DNA from: Sphingomonas sanxanigenens DSM 19645 = NX02
GTDB taxonomy: Bacteria; Pseudomonadota; Alphaproteobacteria; Sphingomonadales; Sphingomonadaceae
Assembly: GCF_000512205.2 (NCBI RefSeq)
Contig: NZ_CP006644.1
Span: forward strand, 2,970,520-3,034,519
DNA: 64,000 nucleotides
Reading direction: 5' to 3'
Shown here: in pieces, positions 45,701 to 54,749 of the stretch
Layout of the letters: every line of letters starts with the position of its first letter
Numbering within the stretch: the stretch's first letter is position 1
Notes under the pieces: model-generated
What the model saw: the letters and a program-made list of their open reading frames with translations, nothing else
Databases searched by the model: none
What the model was told of the DNA's origin: nothing
Program-made: the position numbers and the translations under genes

Positions 45701-46636
45701 TCAGTCGGGCAACGGAATATACTCTTCCCGGTCGTCCGCCGGCAGATCGAAGCGGCCCGCGCCCCAGTTCGCCGCGCGCCATTCGGCCTTCGCCGCATCC
45801 ATGCGCTCCTGCGACGATGCCACGAAATTCCACCAGATGTAACGCGGGCCGGCCAGGGTGGCTCCGCCGAGGATCATCAGCCGCGCGCCGCCGCTGCCTG
45901 CGGCGACCGTGATCCTGTCGCCGGGCCGGAACACCATCATCTGGCCCGCCTCAAAGCCTTGCCCTGCGACCGATATCGAGCCTTCGACGATGTAGATGCC
46001 GCGATCCTCGTGATCGTCGGGCATCGGCAGCCGGCTTTCCGGATCGAGCCGCACATCGGCATAGAAGGTTTCCGAGAACATGGTCGCGGGCGAGACTGCG
46101 CCATAGGCATTGCCGAGGATCAGCCGAAGCGAAATGCCGCCATCCTCGATGACGGGAAGCATTTCCTTGCCGTGATGCTCGAAGGCGGGCGGCGCATCCT
46201 CATGCGCGTCCGGCAGGGCCAGCCAGGTCTGGATGCCGAACAGGCCATTCGGGCCGGTTCGTGCGGCGGCAGAGGTCCGTTCGGAATGGGTGACGCCCCG
46301 CCCCGCCACCATCCAGTTCAGCGCGCCGGGACGGATGATCTGGTCGGCCCCGGTGCTGTCGCGGTGATGAAAATCGCCGCGGTAAAGATAGGTGACCGTG
46401 CCGATACCGATATGGGGATGGGGGCGGACGTCGATGCCCTGCCCGGCCAGCAGCTCGGCCGGTCCGGCCTGATCGAAGAAGATGAACGGCCCAACCATCT
46501 GGCGGTTCGGCGCAGGCAGGGCGCGACGGACCTCGAACCCGCCAAGGTCCCGGGACCGTGGCACGATGAGCGTTTCGATCGCGTCCTGTTCGACCTTATC
46601 GGGACAGGTCGGTTCGATTGCCGGATTCCAACTCAT
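45701..46636 (-). CDS. Pirin family protein
   Basis: 311 residues, bicupin. The metal-binding first cupin has RPHPHIGIGTVTYL, FHHRDSTGADQ and GRGVTHSERT, giving three His and a Glu. FIFFDQAGPAELLAGQGIDV is a family block. Bacterial pirins act as quercetinases or modulators of metabolism. It diverges from the alpha/beta hydrolase gene, and the conserved element at 46747-46785 points toward it. Confidence 0.92.
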   Translation of the reverse strand: MSWNPAIEPTCPDKVEQDAIETLIVPRSRDLGGFEVRRALPAPNRQMVGPFIFFDQAGPAELLAGQGIDVRPHPHIGIGTVTYLYRGDFHHRDSTGADQIIRPGALNWMVAGRGVTHSERTSAAARTGPNGLFGIQTWLALPDAHEDAPPAFEHHGKEMLPVIEDGGISLRLILGNAYGAVSPATMFSETFYADVRLDPESRLPMPDDHEDRGIYIVEGSISVAGQGFEAGQMMVFRPGDRITVAAGSGGARLMILGGATLAGPRYIWWNFVASSQERMDAAKAEWRAANWGAGRFDLPADDREEYIPLPD

Positions 46637-46746
46637 TGTTCATTGCCTTCCCGGAAGCCGCCGGACGGAATCGCATGGCTGTTTCGAGCCGAGGTTCGGC
46701 GGATTGTCGCTGCGTCGGGTCCGATCTTATGGACCGGTTCCGACGA

Positions 46747-46785
46747 TGCGGTGCCAAGACTGCGGCGAGGGTGCCGATTTTGCGC
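46747..46785 (-). promoter_or_regulatory. Conserved operator-like element, copy 1
   Basis: Core 46760-46785 matches copy 2 at 22 of 26 positions; with 13 flanking bases about 30 of 39 match. Read on the minus strand the core contains GCAAAATCGGCACC. It lies 124 bases before pirin and 137 before the hydrolase. Likely an AraC-type binding site, by inference. Confidence 0.45.
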
Positions 46786-46922
46786 CCTTCCAAGGCGGCC
46801 GGCGAGGCCGGGGCGCGTTCGATCACACGGTCAGGTCCGCAAGATCGGCACCCGCACCGCAGCTTCAGCGCCGCGCGTGTCCGCGGCGTTTGCTAGCTCG
46901 GCAGGCGGAAGGACATCCCATC

Positions 46923-47753
46923 ATGGCCATCGTTACCACATCCGACGGCACCAATCTGTTCTACAAGGACTGGGGACCAAAGGATGCTCAGCCGGTGATG
47001 TTCCACCATGGCTGGCCGCTGAGCGCCGACGATTGGGACGGCCAAATGCTGTTCTTCCTGTCGGCGGGCTATCGCGTGATCGCGCACGACCGGCGGGGAC
47101 ATGGCCGGTCGGACCAGACCGATACGGGTAACGAGATGGACACCTACGCGTTGGATGTCGCGGCGATCGTGACCGCACTGGACCTTTATGATGTCATCCA
47201 TGTCGGCCATTCGACCGGCGGTGGCGAGGTCGCGCGCTATGCTGCGCGCGCGGAACCCGGCCGGGTTGCCAAGGCGATGCTGATCAGCGCGGTTCCTCCG
47301 GTGATGGTCAGGTCCACGCGGAACCCGGACGGCATTCCGATCGAGCTATTCGATGGTTTTCGAGGCGCGCTGTCCCGGAACCGGGCCGAGTTCTACAAGG
47401 CCATCCCCAGCGGCCCCTTCTACGGCTTCAACCGCGAAGGCGCGCAAGCCCGCCAGGGCCTAATCGACAATTGGTGGCGCCAGGGCATGGCCGGCGGCGC
47501 CAAGGCGCAGTTCGACTGCATCAGGGCTTTTTCGGAGACCGACTTCACCGAAGACCTGGAAGCGATCACGGTTCCGATCCTGTTCCTGCATGGAGAGGAC
47601 GACCAGATCGTTCCGATCGGCAATTCCGCGCACAAGGCGATCGGTCTCGTGCGGGATGGAATGCTGAAGACCTATCCCGGCCTGTCGCACGGCCTATTCG
47701 CCACGCACCCGGACATGGTGAACGCCGACCTGCTGGCCTTTGCCCGATCCTGA
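46923..47753 (+). CDS. Alpha/beta hydrolase (non-heme chloroperoxidase/arylesterase type)
   Basis: 276 residues from the ATG at 46923; the open frame extends about 147 codons upstream over the intergenic region and is not credible. Catalytic triad Ser97 (VGHSTGGGE), Asp226 or 227 (HGEDDQIVP), His256 (GLSHGLF). The oxyanion block [14 protein letters not shown] and [10 protein letters not shown] are typical of the chloroperoxidase/esterase group. Likely hydrolyses esters or lactones. Followed 31 bases later by the oxidoreductase. Confidence 0.93.
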   Translation: MAIVTTSDGTNLFYKDWGPKDAQPVMFHHGWPLSADDWDGQMLFFLSAGYRVIAHDRRGHGRSDQTDTGNEMDTYALDVAAIVTALDLYDVIHVGHSTGGGEVARYAARAEPGRVAKAMLISAVPPVMVRSTRNPDGIPIELFDGFRGALSRNRAEFYKAIPSGPFYGFNREGAQARQGLIDNWWRQGMAGGAKAQFDCIRAFSETDFTEDLEAITVPILFLHGEDDQIVPIGNSAHKAIGLVRDGMLKTYPGLSHGLFATHPDMVNADLLAFARS

Positions 47754-47784
47754 CCTGCTGACCTCCTGTTGGAAAGAGAAGACC

Positions 47785-48789
47785 ATGACCAAGACCATGA
47801 AGGCGATCGTCCTTGGCAAGTTCGGCGGTTTCGATGCGTTCGAGTTACGCGATGTCGCCGTGCCGGAGGTCGGGCCCCGGCAGGTCAGGGTGCGCGTCCA
47901 CGCGACCGCCATCAATCCCCTGGACTATCAGATCCGACGCGGTGACTATGTCGACCATGTGCCACTGCCCGCGATTATCGGGCACGACGTCTCCGGTGTC
48001 GTCGAGGAGAAAGGCGCGAATGTCACCGAGTTCGATATCGGCGACGCGGTCTATTATACGCCAAAGATCTTCGGTGGCCCCGGCTCCTATGCGGAGCAGC
48101 ATGTTGCCGACGTCGAACTGGTCGCGCGCAAGCCGCACAACATCACCCATCTGGAAGCCGCCAGCCTGACGCTTGTGGGCGGGACGGTCTGGGAGGCGTT
48201 GGTAACCCGTGCCCAGCTTGCGGTTCACGAAACCATCCTGATCCATGGCGGTGCCGGCGGTGTCGGCACGGTGGCGATCCAGCTTGCCAAGGCGATGGGA
48301 GCGCGGGTCATCACGACGGCGCGACGGGACAACGACGCCTTCGTGCGTTCGCTCGGCGCGGATGAGGTGATCGACTATAGCGCCGACGACTATGTCACAG
48401 CCGTGGCGGACCTGACGCAGGGACAGGGCGTAAACGTGGTGTTCGACACGATCGGCGGCGACACCCTCACCCGCAGTGCGGTCGTCCTGGCGGATGCCGG
48501 TCGGCTGGTCAGCATCGTCGACATCGCCCAGCCCCAGAACCTGATCGAGGCATGGGGCAAGAACGCCGCCTATCATTTCGTGTTCACCCGCCAGAACCGC
48601 GGCAAGCTCGACGCGCTGACAACGCTTGTGGAACGCGGCCGCATCAAGCCCGTCATCGGCGCGGTGCTTCCCCTTGCAAGGATCGGCGATGCGCATGACC
48701 TGCTTGAAAACGGCGGTTCTCGCGGGCTTCGCGGCAAAGTGACGATCGATGTCGCTGGTGAAACCGTCAAGCTGCCGACCCCGCGATAG
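47785..48789 (+). CDS. Zinc-independent medium-chain NADP oxidoreductase (quinone reductase-like)
   Basis: 334 residues from the ATG at 47785 with GGAAAGAGAAG upstream. MDR family: [27 protein letters not shown], then the NADPH-binding [22 protein letters not shown]. It lacks the structural zinc cysteines of alcohol dehydrogenases, as in QOR/zeta-crystallin. It reduces quinones or enones. With the hydrolase and pirin this suggests detoxification of reactive carbonyl or quinone compounds. Confidence 0.92.
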   Translation: MTKTMKAIVLGKFGGFDAFELRDVAVPEVGPRQVRVRVHATAINPLDYQIRRGDYVDHVPLPAIIGHDVSGVVEEKGANVTEFDIGDAVYYTPKIFGGPGSYAEQHVADVELVARKPHNITHLEAASLTLVGGTVWEALVTRAQLAVHETILIHGGAGGVGTVAIQLAKAMGARVITTARRDNDAFVRSLGADEVIDYSADDYVTAVADLTQGQGVNVVFDTIGGDTLTRSAVVLADAGRLVSIVDIAQPQNLIEAWGKNAAYHFVFTRQNRGKLDALTTLVERGRIKPVIGAVLPLARIGDAHDLLENGGSRGLRGKVTIDVAGETVKLPTPR

Positions 48790-48795
48790 ATGCTC

Positions 48796-49728
48796 TCAAC
48801 GGAGCGACGGCGAAGGTTCCTGCACGACGACGGGACGAACCGGTTCCCGGACCGCCCGACGATAATCGCTCGGGCTCATGCGTCGATGCTTGAGGAAGAC
48901 GCGGGCGAGCACCTGGTTTGACGAATAGCCGACCTCCAGGGCGATCTGGGTGACCGGAAGGTCCGTATGCTCCAGCAGTTCGCAGGCTTTTTCGATACGT
49001 AGCCTGGTCAGATAGACCCTCGGCGGCACGCCGAGGCTCTGCTTGAACATTCGGGCAAAATGAAACGGCGAAAGCCGCGCCTGGGCCGCGAGATCATCAA
49101 GGCTGATATCGTCCGACAGCCGCTCCTGCATCATTTCCACACAGCGCTGCTCAGCCCAGGGCGCAAGGCCGCCCCTTGCGGGCGTGAACGGCGTCCCGCC
49201 CAGGCGGCAGAGTTCGGCAAGAATCTCGCAGCCTGCCGCCCGCGCCAGCAACCGTGACGGCGCGCCTTCGTCCTCGCAGAGCGCCCACAGGTTGCGAACC
49301 GCCAGTCGGATCGCCGACGAACCGAACACCCGGCCATAGATGCGGGAGGCGTCGAACGAGGAGCGGCCGTCGGCGGCCTCGTCGAGCAGATCCTGCCATT
49401 GGGCAAGGGAGAAGGCGAGGCTGCGAAGCCGGTGGCTTTCATCATTGATCACGGTGGTCGCGAAGTTTGGGGCCGCGACGGCGAGCGTCCCTTTCCTGGT
49501 GGCCATATCGAAGCGACCGCCACCCAAGTCTCCCCTGACGCGACGGCAACCGAGCACGTCCTCCATCAGCACGATATCCGGCAGCGCGGGGCGCGACATA
49601 TCCCCGGCGGGTCGCTGCACCTCGAGAAGATCGAGAATTCCCCCCGGTGACTTCATCGTGCGCACATAGGATGAATGTCGGCCATGGCTGTGCCATCGGG
49701 CGAAGGACGAATGCGCGTGGACGGTCAT
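48796..49728 (-). CDS. AraC-family transcriptional regulator (copy A)
   Basis: 310 residues. N-terminal effector domain has GGILDLLEVQRPAGDMSRPALPD-type sequence. C-terminal pair of helix-turn-helix motifs: ISLDDLAAQARLSPFHFARMF and LPVTQIALEVGYSSNQVLARVF. ATG is eight bases after GGAAG. It overlaps copy B by four bases. It shares most motifs with copy B, so the pair is a tandem duplication. Likely regulates the block around it. Confidence 0.93.
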   Translation of the reverse strand: MTVHAHSSFARWHSHGRHSSYVRTMKSPGGILDLLEVQRPAGDMSRPALPDIVLMEDVLGCRRVRGDLGGGRFDMATRKGTLAVAAPNFATTVINDESHRLRSLAFSLAQWQDLLDEAADGRSSFDASRIYGRVFGSSAIRLAVRNLWALCEDEGAPSRLLARAAGCEILAELCRLGGTPFTPARGGLAPWAEQRCVEMMQERLSDDISLDDLAAQARLSPFHFARMFKQSLGVPPRVYLTRLRIEKACELLEHTDLPVTQIALEVGYSSNQVLARVFLKHRRMSPSDYRRAVREPVRPVVVQEPSPSLR

Positions 49729-50711
49729 TGCCGTGCTTCCGGAGCCGGTCGCGCGTGGAACGCGATCGATTCGCCGCCAAAGTCACGAACGGCCCGCCGA
49801 TAGTCGGATGGGCTGAGGTGCATGTGCTTGAGGAAAACCCGCGCAAGGACCTGGTTCGACGAATATCCCACCTCCAGCGCGATGTGCGTGACCGGCAGAT
49901 CCGTCCTCTCCAGCAACTCGCAGGCTTTTTCCATCCTCAGCCGCGTCAGGTAGGCGCGCGGCGGCAAGCCCAGGCTTTGCTTGAACATCCGCGCGAAATG
50001 GAATGGCGAGAGCCGCACTTCTGCCGCCAGTTCGTCGAGGCCGATGTCCTCCGAAAGCCGCGTCCGCATCAGTTCCAGACAGCGCCGTTCCGCCCAGGGT
50101 GCAAGGCCGCCCTTCACCGTTGGCAGCGGCGCTCCGCCCAACCGGCAAAGTTCGGCCAGAATCGCGCAGCCCGCAGCCCGCGCGAGCAGGCGCGACGGTG
50201 CGCCTTCATCATCGCAGAGAGCCCAAAGCTTCCGATATGCCGCCCGAATCCCCGGTGAGGCGAACATCCGGCCATAGATATTGAGATTGTCGAACGAGAA
50301 TCGGCCATCCGCGGCTTCGTCCAGCACGCTTTCCCAATCAGCCATCGGGAAGATCAGGCTGCGAAGCCGATGCGTTTCTTCCATCATCGCCGTGGTGGCG
50401 AAGTTGGGCGCGGCGACGCAGAAATTGCCCCGTTCGCCCATGACATCGAAGCGGCCCCCGCCCAGGTCGCCGCTGACCCGACTGCCTCCGAGCAAGTCCT
50501 GATACAGGACGATATCCGGCAGTCCCGGTCGGGACATGTCCCCGGCTGGCCGAGCCACCTCAAGCAGGTCGAGCACGCCGCCTGGCGACCGTCGCGAGCG
50601 CAAATAGGACGCCTGCCGCCCCTGGCAGTACCAGTCGGAAGACGATGGATGGGCCGATACCGTAATTGCCGTCACTCCTATGACATCTCGGGCGCTTCGA
50701 TCTCCAAGCAT
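49725..50711 (-). CDS. AraC-family transcriptional regulator (copy B)
   Basis: 328 residues from the ATG at 50711. Same architecture as copy A: RSPGGVLDLLEVARPAGDMSR, then IGLDELAAEVRLSPFHFARMF and LPVTHIALEVGYSSNQVLARVFLKH. The start is uncertain. By alignment with copy A the equivalent start codon is ATT at 50666, with a GGAG eight bases before it; GTG at 50675 is another option. It precedes copy A, overlapping by ATGA, so both are made from one transcript. Confidence 0.9.
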   Translation of the reverse strand: MLGDRSARDVIGVTAITVSAHPSSSDWYCQGRQASYLRSRRSPGGVLDLLEVARPAGDMSRPGLPDIVLYQDLLGGSRVSGDLGGGRFDVMGERGNFCVAAPNFATTAMMEETHRLRSLIFPMADWESVLDEAADGRFSFDNLNIYGRMFASPGIRAAYRKLWALCDDEGAPSRLLARAAGCAILAELCRLGGAPLPTVKGGLAPWAERRCLELMRTRLSEDIGLDELAAEVRLSPFHFARMFKQSLGLPPRAYLTRLRMEKACELLERTDLPVTHIALEVGYSSNQVLARVFLKHMHLSPSDYRRAVRDFGGESIAFHARPAPEARQ

Positions 50712-50891
50712 GCACCCTGGTCAGCCGGCTTGGCACGCCGGCGCATCAGGGCGTTGCCCGTCTCGACAAAAGCCGATCAGCAATTAGACGGAGTCGCGCT
50801 GCGGCGACCGTAGACCGATCGGCGAGCCCTCCTCCGACGGGCCTTATGATACCATGGTCGAGGCGCGCATGACAGCGGCCCGACCGCTTCG

Positions 50892-50914
50892 CCGCAAGAG
50901 CGGCAACGCGGCAG
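50892..50914 (+). promoter_or_regulatory. Conserved operator-like element, copy 3
   Basis: CCGCAAGAGCGGCAACGCGG and following bases match copy 2 with 2 mismatches over 23 positions after a 3-base gap. Lies between copy B of the AraC pair and the MoaF-like gene, pointing toward the latter. Confidence 0.4.
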
Positions 50915-51052
50915 CAGTGCCTGCGTCGCTCATCGCGCACGATCCCTGTAAGGTCGGTCGATGTCGCTTGCCCGTCGGCCGACATGTTCGATCACATCCG
51001 AACCGTTCGACGCGGCAGGCGCCTCAACACGATCGTTTCATCGGAGTCTGCC

Positions 51053-51406
51053 TTGCCTGAACCAGCATCGGACGCACCGAAATCGGCAGACGCATATCCG
51101 ATCGGCATCGTCTTCGACGTCGTTTTCGACGCGTTCACCGCTCGCCTGACGACGCTGCCGGACGGCCAGATCCGGTTCGAAATCGCCAAGGGACCCTACG
51201 CCAAGACGGAAACCGTCAAGATTGCCGCGAGCCGGATCCGAACGGGTGTTTTCGCCGTGAGCTGGGTCGAAGCAAGCGGCGCCACGGTCGTGCATGTCGA
51301 GGATTTCGAGCACTGCATCGTCCACTCCTATGCCACCCTGCCCGACGGCTCGTTTCTGAGGATGCAGGGACCTATTCACCTCATCTCGAGAGGAAAAGTC
51401 CGATGA
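51053..51406 (+). CDS. MoaF-like protein
   Basis: 117 residues from TTG at 51053, six bases after GGAG; an ATG at 50984 lacks a ribosome site. The core FEIAKGPYAKTETVKIAASRIR, FAVSWVEASGATVVHVEDFEH and HSYATLPDGSFLRMQGP matches the MoaF-type lipocalin-like domain. The family is linked by name to molybdenum cofactor but its function is unclear. Its stop overlaps the SnoaL gene (ATGA). The 341 bases before it hold only the conserved element. Confidence 0.75.
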   Translation: MPEPASDAPKSADAYPIGIVFDVVFDAFTARLTTLPDGQIRFEIAKGPYAKTETVKIAASRIRTGVFAVSWVEASGATVVHVEDFEHCIVHSYATLPDGSFLRMQGPIHLISRGKVR

Positions 51407-52194
51407 CGATGACGCTAGACGGCAAAAAAGCCCTGGTCCTCGAAGCCATGACCGCGCTGTTCCAGCGCCGCGACCCCCAGGCCGTCGAGCGACTTTATGC
51501 GCCCGATTACATCCAGCACAATCCCGGCATCCCGCAGGGACGAGATGCGCTGGCCGCGCTGGTGGCAACGCTTCCCCCGACCGTGTTCTACGAGCCCGGC
51601 CTGATCGTTGCCGAGGGCGACTTTGTCGCCATCCACGGCCGGATCCATGGCTGGGCGCCGAAACCACAGATCGTCGTCGACATCTTCCGCATCGCGGATG
51701 GCCTGCTCGCCGAGCATTGGGACGTGCTCCAGGACGAGGCGGCGACCGAGGGTTCCGCGTCCGGCCTGGCGATGTTTTCATCGGACGAGGGCGAGCGGCA
51801 ACGCACGCGAGAGCCCGAAACACCGATCGACGCCATCGACTATGACCGGATGATGAAGGCCAATCTGCTCACCGTCTTCAACGAGCGCGATGAGGGGCGG
51901 CGCCTTGAAGCGGTTCGCACGCTTTATCGCGAAGACGCGGTGCTGCACGAACCGCACGCCTCCGTCCGCGGTCACGCTGCGATAAACGATGCGGTCGGGC
52001 GGCTGCTTGCGACGTTGCCCGCCGATGTCGCCTTCGTCGCCGAGGGGCCTGCTGTCGGCCATAACGGCGTCGGCCGACTCAAATGGCGCTCCGGGCCGGA
52101 CCCGGATGCCGCCGTAACGGGCACCGACGTCGCGCAGTTCGAGGGTGGCCGCATCCTCTCACTTCACGTCTTTCTCGACCCTCAGGGGGTCTGA
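51403..52194 (+). CDS. Double SnoaL-like (NTF2-fold) protein
   Basis: 263 residues with two NTF2-like domains. Domain 1 (residues 1-125) has LYAPDYIQHNPGIPQGRDAL and WDVLQDEA, the usual SnoaL pattern of the aldol-cyclase/limonene-hydrolase fold. Domain 2 (145-263) has VRTLYREDAVLHEPHASVRGHAAIND. Often encoded with AraC regulators in stress loci. No catalytic function shown. Coupled to the MoaF-like gene. Confidence 0.85.
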   Translation: MTMTLDGKKALVLEAMTALFQRRDPQAVERLYAPDYIQHNPGIPQGRDALAALVATLPPTVFYEPGLIVAEGDFVAIHGRIHGWAPKPQIVVDIFRIADGLLAEHWDVLQDEAATEGSASGLAMFSSDEGERQRTREPETPIDAIDYDRMMKANLLTVFNERDEGRRLEAVRTLYREDAVLHEPHASVRGHAAINDAVGRLLATLPADVAFVAEGPAVGHNGVGRLKWRSGPDPDAAVTGTDVAQFEGGRILSLHVFLDPQGV

Positions 52195-52258
52195 AGGGGA
52201 TGGCAAGCGCCGATAGACGCCGCTCGCGCAGCAGGCCGCCTGCCATCCCCGCCGGGGG

Positions 52259-52909
52259 TCAGGCGGCGTCCGGCACCGGCGTGTTGAGCAACTGCTGCTC
52301 CCACAGATAGGCGATCGCGCTTCCGCCGATGTGATATTTGAGCGCATCGTTCAGCGGACCGGCGGTATCGGTACGCGCCCAGTCGCGCTGCCATTCGGAT
52401 GCGAGGGCGAGCCACGTCATCATGTTGACGCCCGCCGCGATCATGCGCTGGATCGACACCTCATGCGCCTCCAGCGAGGTGCCACCCGAGGCGTCGGTGA
52501 TGACGGTCACGTCCCAGCCTTCGCCCGCGGCCTGGATCGCCGGCATGGCGACGCAGATCTCGGTCCACAGACCGGCGATGATCAGTTGCTTGCGGCCGGT
52601 GGCCTTCACCGCATCGACGACCTTGGGGTCTTCCCAGGTGTTGATGAAGGTTCGATCGATCACCTCCTGATCGGGAAACACTTCGGTGACATGGGGGAAG
52701 ATGACCCCACCGCGGGCAGCAACCACGCTGGTAAGGATCGTCGGCACGCCGAATACCTTGGCGACCTTGGCAAGCGCGGTCGTGTTGTTGACGACCGCTT
52801 GGGGATCGTGGCTGTTCAGATTGGCCAGCTGATAGGGTTGATGGTCGATGAGAACAAGAACAGAATCTTCAGGACGAAGAAGCGAGTCGAGGCCGTTACG
52901 AGGAGCCAT
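52259..52909 (-). CDS. Isochorismatase-family hydrolase (YcaC-like)
   Basis: 216 residues. Asp22 (VLVLIDHQPYQ), a Lys near residue 107 and nucleophile Cys119 (GLWTEICVAMPA) give the Cys-hydrolase triad of the family. TFINTWEDPKV and TDASGGTSLEAHE are YcaC-type blocks. Hydrolyses amide or ester-like small molecules, substrate unknown. Convergent with the SnoaL gene. Its promoter region holds the conserved element. Confidence 0.92.
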   Translation of the reverse strand: MAPRNGLDSLLRPEDSVLVLIDHQPYQLANLNSHDPQAVVNNTTALAKVAKVFGVPTILTSVVAARGGVIFPHVTEVFPDQEVIDRTFINTWEDPKVVDAVKATGRKQLIIAGLWTEICVAMPAIQAAGEGWDVTVITDASGGTSLEAHEVSIQRMIAAGVNMMTWLALASEWQRDWARTDTAGPLNDALKYHIGGSAIAYLWEQQLLNTPVPDAA

Positions 52910-52971
52910 GATACCATCCTTTTATCTGGGGGCGTGCTTCACAAGCGGCTGTAGTGGACGCGCCCGGGCGG

Positions 52972-53010
52972 TGCGGCGTGAAAGCTGCCGCGATGGTGCC
53001 GATCTTGCGG
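52972..53010 (-). promoter_or_regulatory. Conserved operator-like element, copy 2
   Basis: Core 52985-53010; on the minus strand CCGCAAGATCGGCACC leads it. 76 bases upstream of the isochorismatase-family gene and oriented toward it. The rest of the 242-base gap holds nothing else I can support. Confidence 0.45.
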
Positions 53011-53151
53011 TCGCTTCGCCACGATGCGGGACATTCAACGGCGCTGATTCGAACCGCAACCGTGTCCGGCCGGCCTTCATGCAACCCCGATATGTCCCCG
53101 ATTGCGGCCTGGATCACCGATTTCGACAGACGTTTCGGCGCGGGGGGGAGA

Positions 53152-54393
53152 TCAGTTGCCGGGCGGGTCGCCATACCCGCCTTCGAGCAGGAAGCGGCGA
53201 ATGGCTGGATCGCTGCTGAGGCCGGCCGCCATGATGGCGGCGTCGCGCGCGGCAACCGCCTGGTTCGCCAACCAGAGTGTCCGGGCCCGCGCCGCCCACC
53301 AGGGCTGATAGGTCCTCGCGCCTTCGATGCCATCCAGCAGTTGGAGCGCAGCGGCGGGATCGCCGCCTTCCGCGACAGCGACGGCGCGTGCGACGAGAAC
53401 GCCGGTGGTCGGTGCGAAGCTGGCGAGAACGTCGTAAAGCCGCACCAGCGGGCGGGTCAGGCGTTCGCCGGTCATCCGCTGCTGCACGTGCAGCGACTGG
53501 ATTGCCGCCTCGGTCTGGAAGCGTCCCGGCGCGAGCAGGCGCGCGGCCGCGCGCAGCGTCGCCTCTGCCTCCATGATCAGGGCGTGCGACCACAGCGACA
53601 TGTCCTGGTCGCGCAGCGCTATGAAGCGACCATCCGCGTCGCGTCGCGCGGCACCGCGCGCTTCACAGTGAAGCACCAGCGACAACAGCCCAAGCGCTTC
53701 GGGCTGATCCGGCGCGAGCTGAACCGTCAACCGCGCGAGCCAGATGGCCTCTTCGGCAAGCCCTGCCAGCCGCGCGTCGGCGCCCGCGACGTCGTCCCAA
53801 GCCGTGCCATAGGCGGCATAGATCGCGGAGAGGACTGCGGACAGGCGTGCCGGAACCTCTGCGGAATCAGGAATCACGAAAGCGAACCCGGCGTCGCGGA
53901 TGCGTCGCTTGGCGCGGACGAGCCGTTGCCCCATCGACGCACCGGACACCAGGAAGCTCGCCGCGATCCGCGCAGCGTCGAGGCCCAGCACCGTCTGGAG
54001 CATCAGCGGCGTCTGCACATCCTGCGCGATCGCGGGATGCGTGCATACGAACATGAGCTTGAGCCGCTCGTCGCCAAACTCGTTCGCCATGATATCGGCG
54101 CGCTCGTCATAAAGCATTCGGACCAGCTCCGCCCCACGCTCGGCGGTTTGCCGCCGGCCGGCGGCGTGCCCGACACTTCGCCGCGCAACAGTGAGCAGCC
54201 ACCCAACCGGATTGGACGGCACGCCATCGCGCGGCCATTGCGCGAGCGCAGCCGCGAATGCGTCGGACAGGGCGTCTTCGGCGGCGGCGATGTCGCGCGT
54301 CCGCGAGACCAGGATCGAGAGCAGCTTGCCATAGGAGTCGCGCGCCGCCAGCGTCGCCAGGGCGGCGGCGTTGCGGCGCGCATCGTCCATCAA
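53152..54393 (-). CDS. ECF42-type RNA polymerase sigma factor
   Basis: 413 residues, long for an ECF factor. Region 2 (VSRTRDIAAAEDALSDAFAAAL) and region 4 (ARIAASFLVSGASMGQRLVRAKRRI) lie in the first about 180 residues. The C-terminal extension is helical, TPR-like (IYAAYGTAW, ALMLLHDSR-type helix region seen as GLLSLVLHCEARGAARRD). This architecture with a YCII/DGPF partner defines ECF42. Regulation is thought to use the C-terminal part rather than an anti-sigma. Coupled to the next gene (ATGA). Confidence 0.88.
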   Translation of the reverse strand: MMDDARRNAAALATLAARDSYGKLLSILVSRTRDIAAAEDALSDAFAAALAQWPRDGVPSNPVGWLLTVARRSVGHAAGRRQTAERGAELVRMLYDERADIMANEFGDERLKLMFVCTHPAIAQDVQTPLMLQTVLGLDAARIAASFLVSGASMGQRLVRAKRRIRDAGFAFVIPDSAEVPARLSAVLSAIYAAYGTAWDDVAGADARLAGLAEEAIWLARLTVQLAPDQPEALGLLSLVLHCEARGAARRDADGRFIALRDQDMSLWSHALIMEAEATLRAAARLLAPGRFQTEAAIQSLHVQQRMTGERLTRPLVRLYDVLASFAPTTGVLVARAVAVAEGGDPAAALQLLDGIEGARTYQPWWAARARTLWLANQAVAARDAAIMAAGLSSDPAIRRFLLEGGYGDPPGN

Positions 54394-54749
54394 TTGGCGG
54401 GGGATGGCAAAACGGGGCGGATCTCGACCGAGCCAGCGCTAACGCACGGCGCGCGGGCGGCCCATTCGAGCGCCGCATCAAGGTCCGGAACGTCGAGAAC
54501 CACGTAGCCGCCGAGCATCTCCTTGGTGTCTGCGAACGGGCCATCGGCCACATGGCGCATGCCGTTCTCCACCCGCAACGTGGTGCCCGCCTCCGGAGGT
54601 TGCAGTCCATTTCCGCTGACCATGGCGCCAGCCTGGCCGATCGCGCCCATATAAGCGTTCCAACCGCCCCAATAGGTGTCTGCCAGCGCCGGATCGGTGC
54701 GCTTGCGCATCTCCTCCGCGGTCTCATTGAAGAGCAGCATGTAGTGCAT
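54390..54749 (-). CDS. YCII-related (DGPF-motif) protein, ECF42 partner
   Basis: 119 residues from the ATG at 54749; 54740 is also possible. The sequence VADGPFADTKEMLGGYVVLDVP contains the DGPF motif that names the family. YMLLFNETAEEM is the N-terminal strand. The family is encoded next to ECF42 sigma factors and is often under their control. Biochemical role unknown. Confidence 0.9.
   Translation of the reverse strand: MHYMLLFNETAEEMRKRTDPALADTYWGGWNAYMGAIGQAGAMVSGNGLQPPEAGTTLRVENGMRHVADGPFADTKEMLGGYVVLDVPDLDAALEWAARAPCVSAGSVEIRPVLPSPAN

Noticed and set aside
53038-53052. Possible att site: GGTTCGAATC on the minus strand resembles the T-arm of the tRNA-Arg at 44.2 kb
   Set aside because: Only about 10 bases match and these are generic T-loop bases; no integrase is present. 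Too weak to call.
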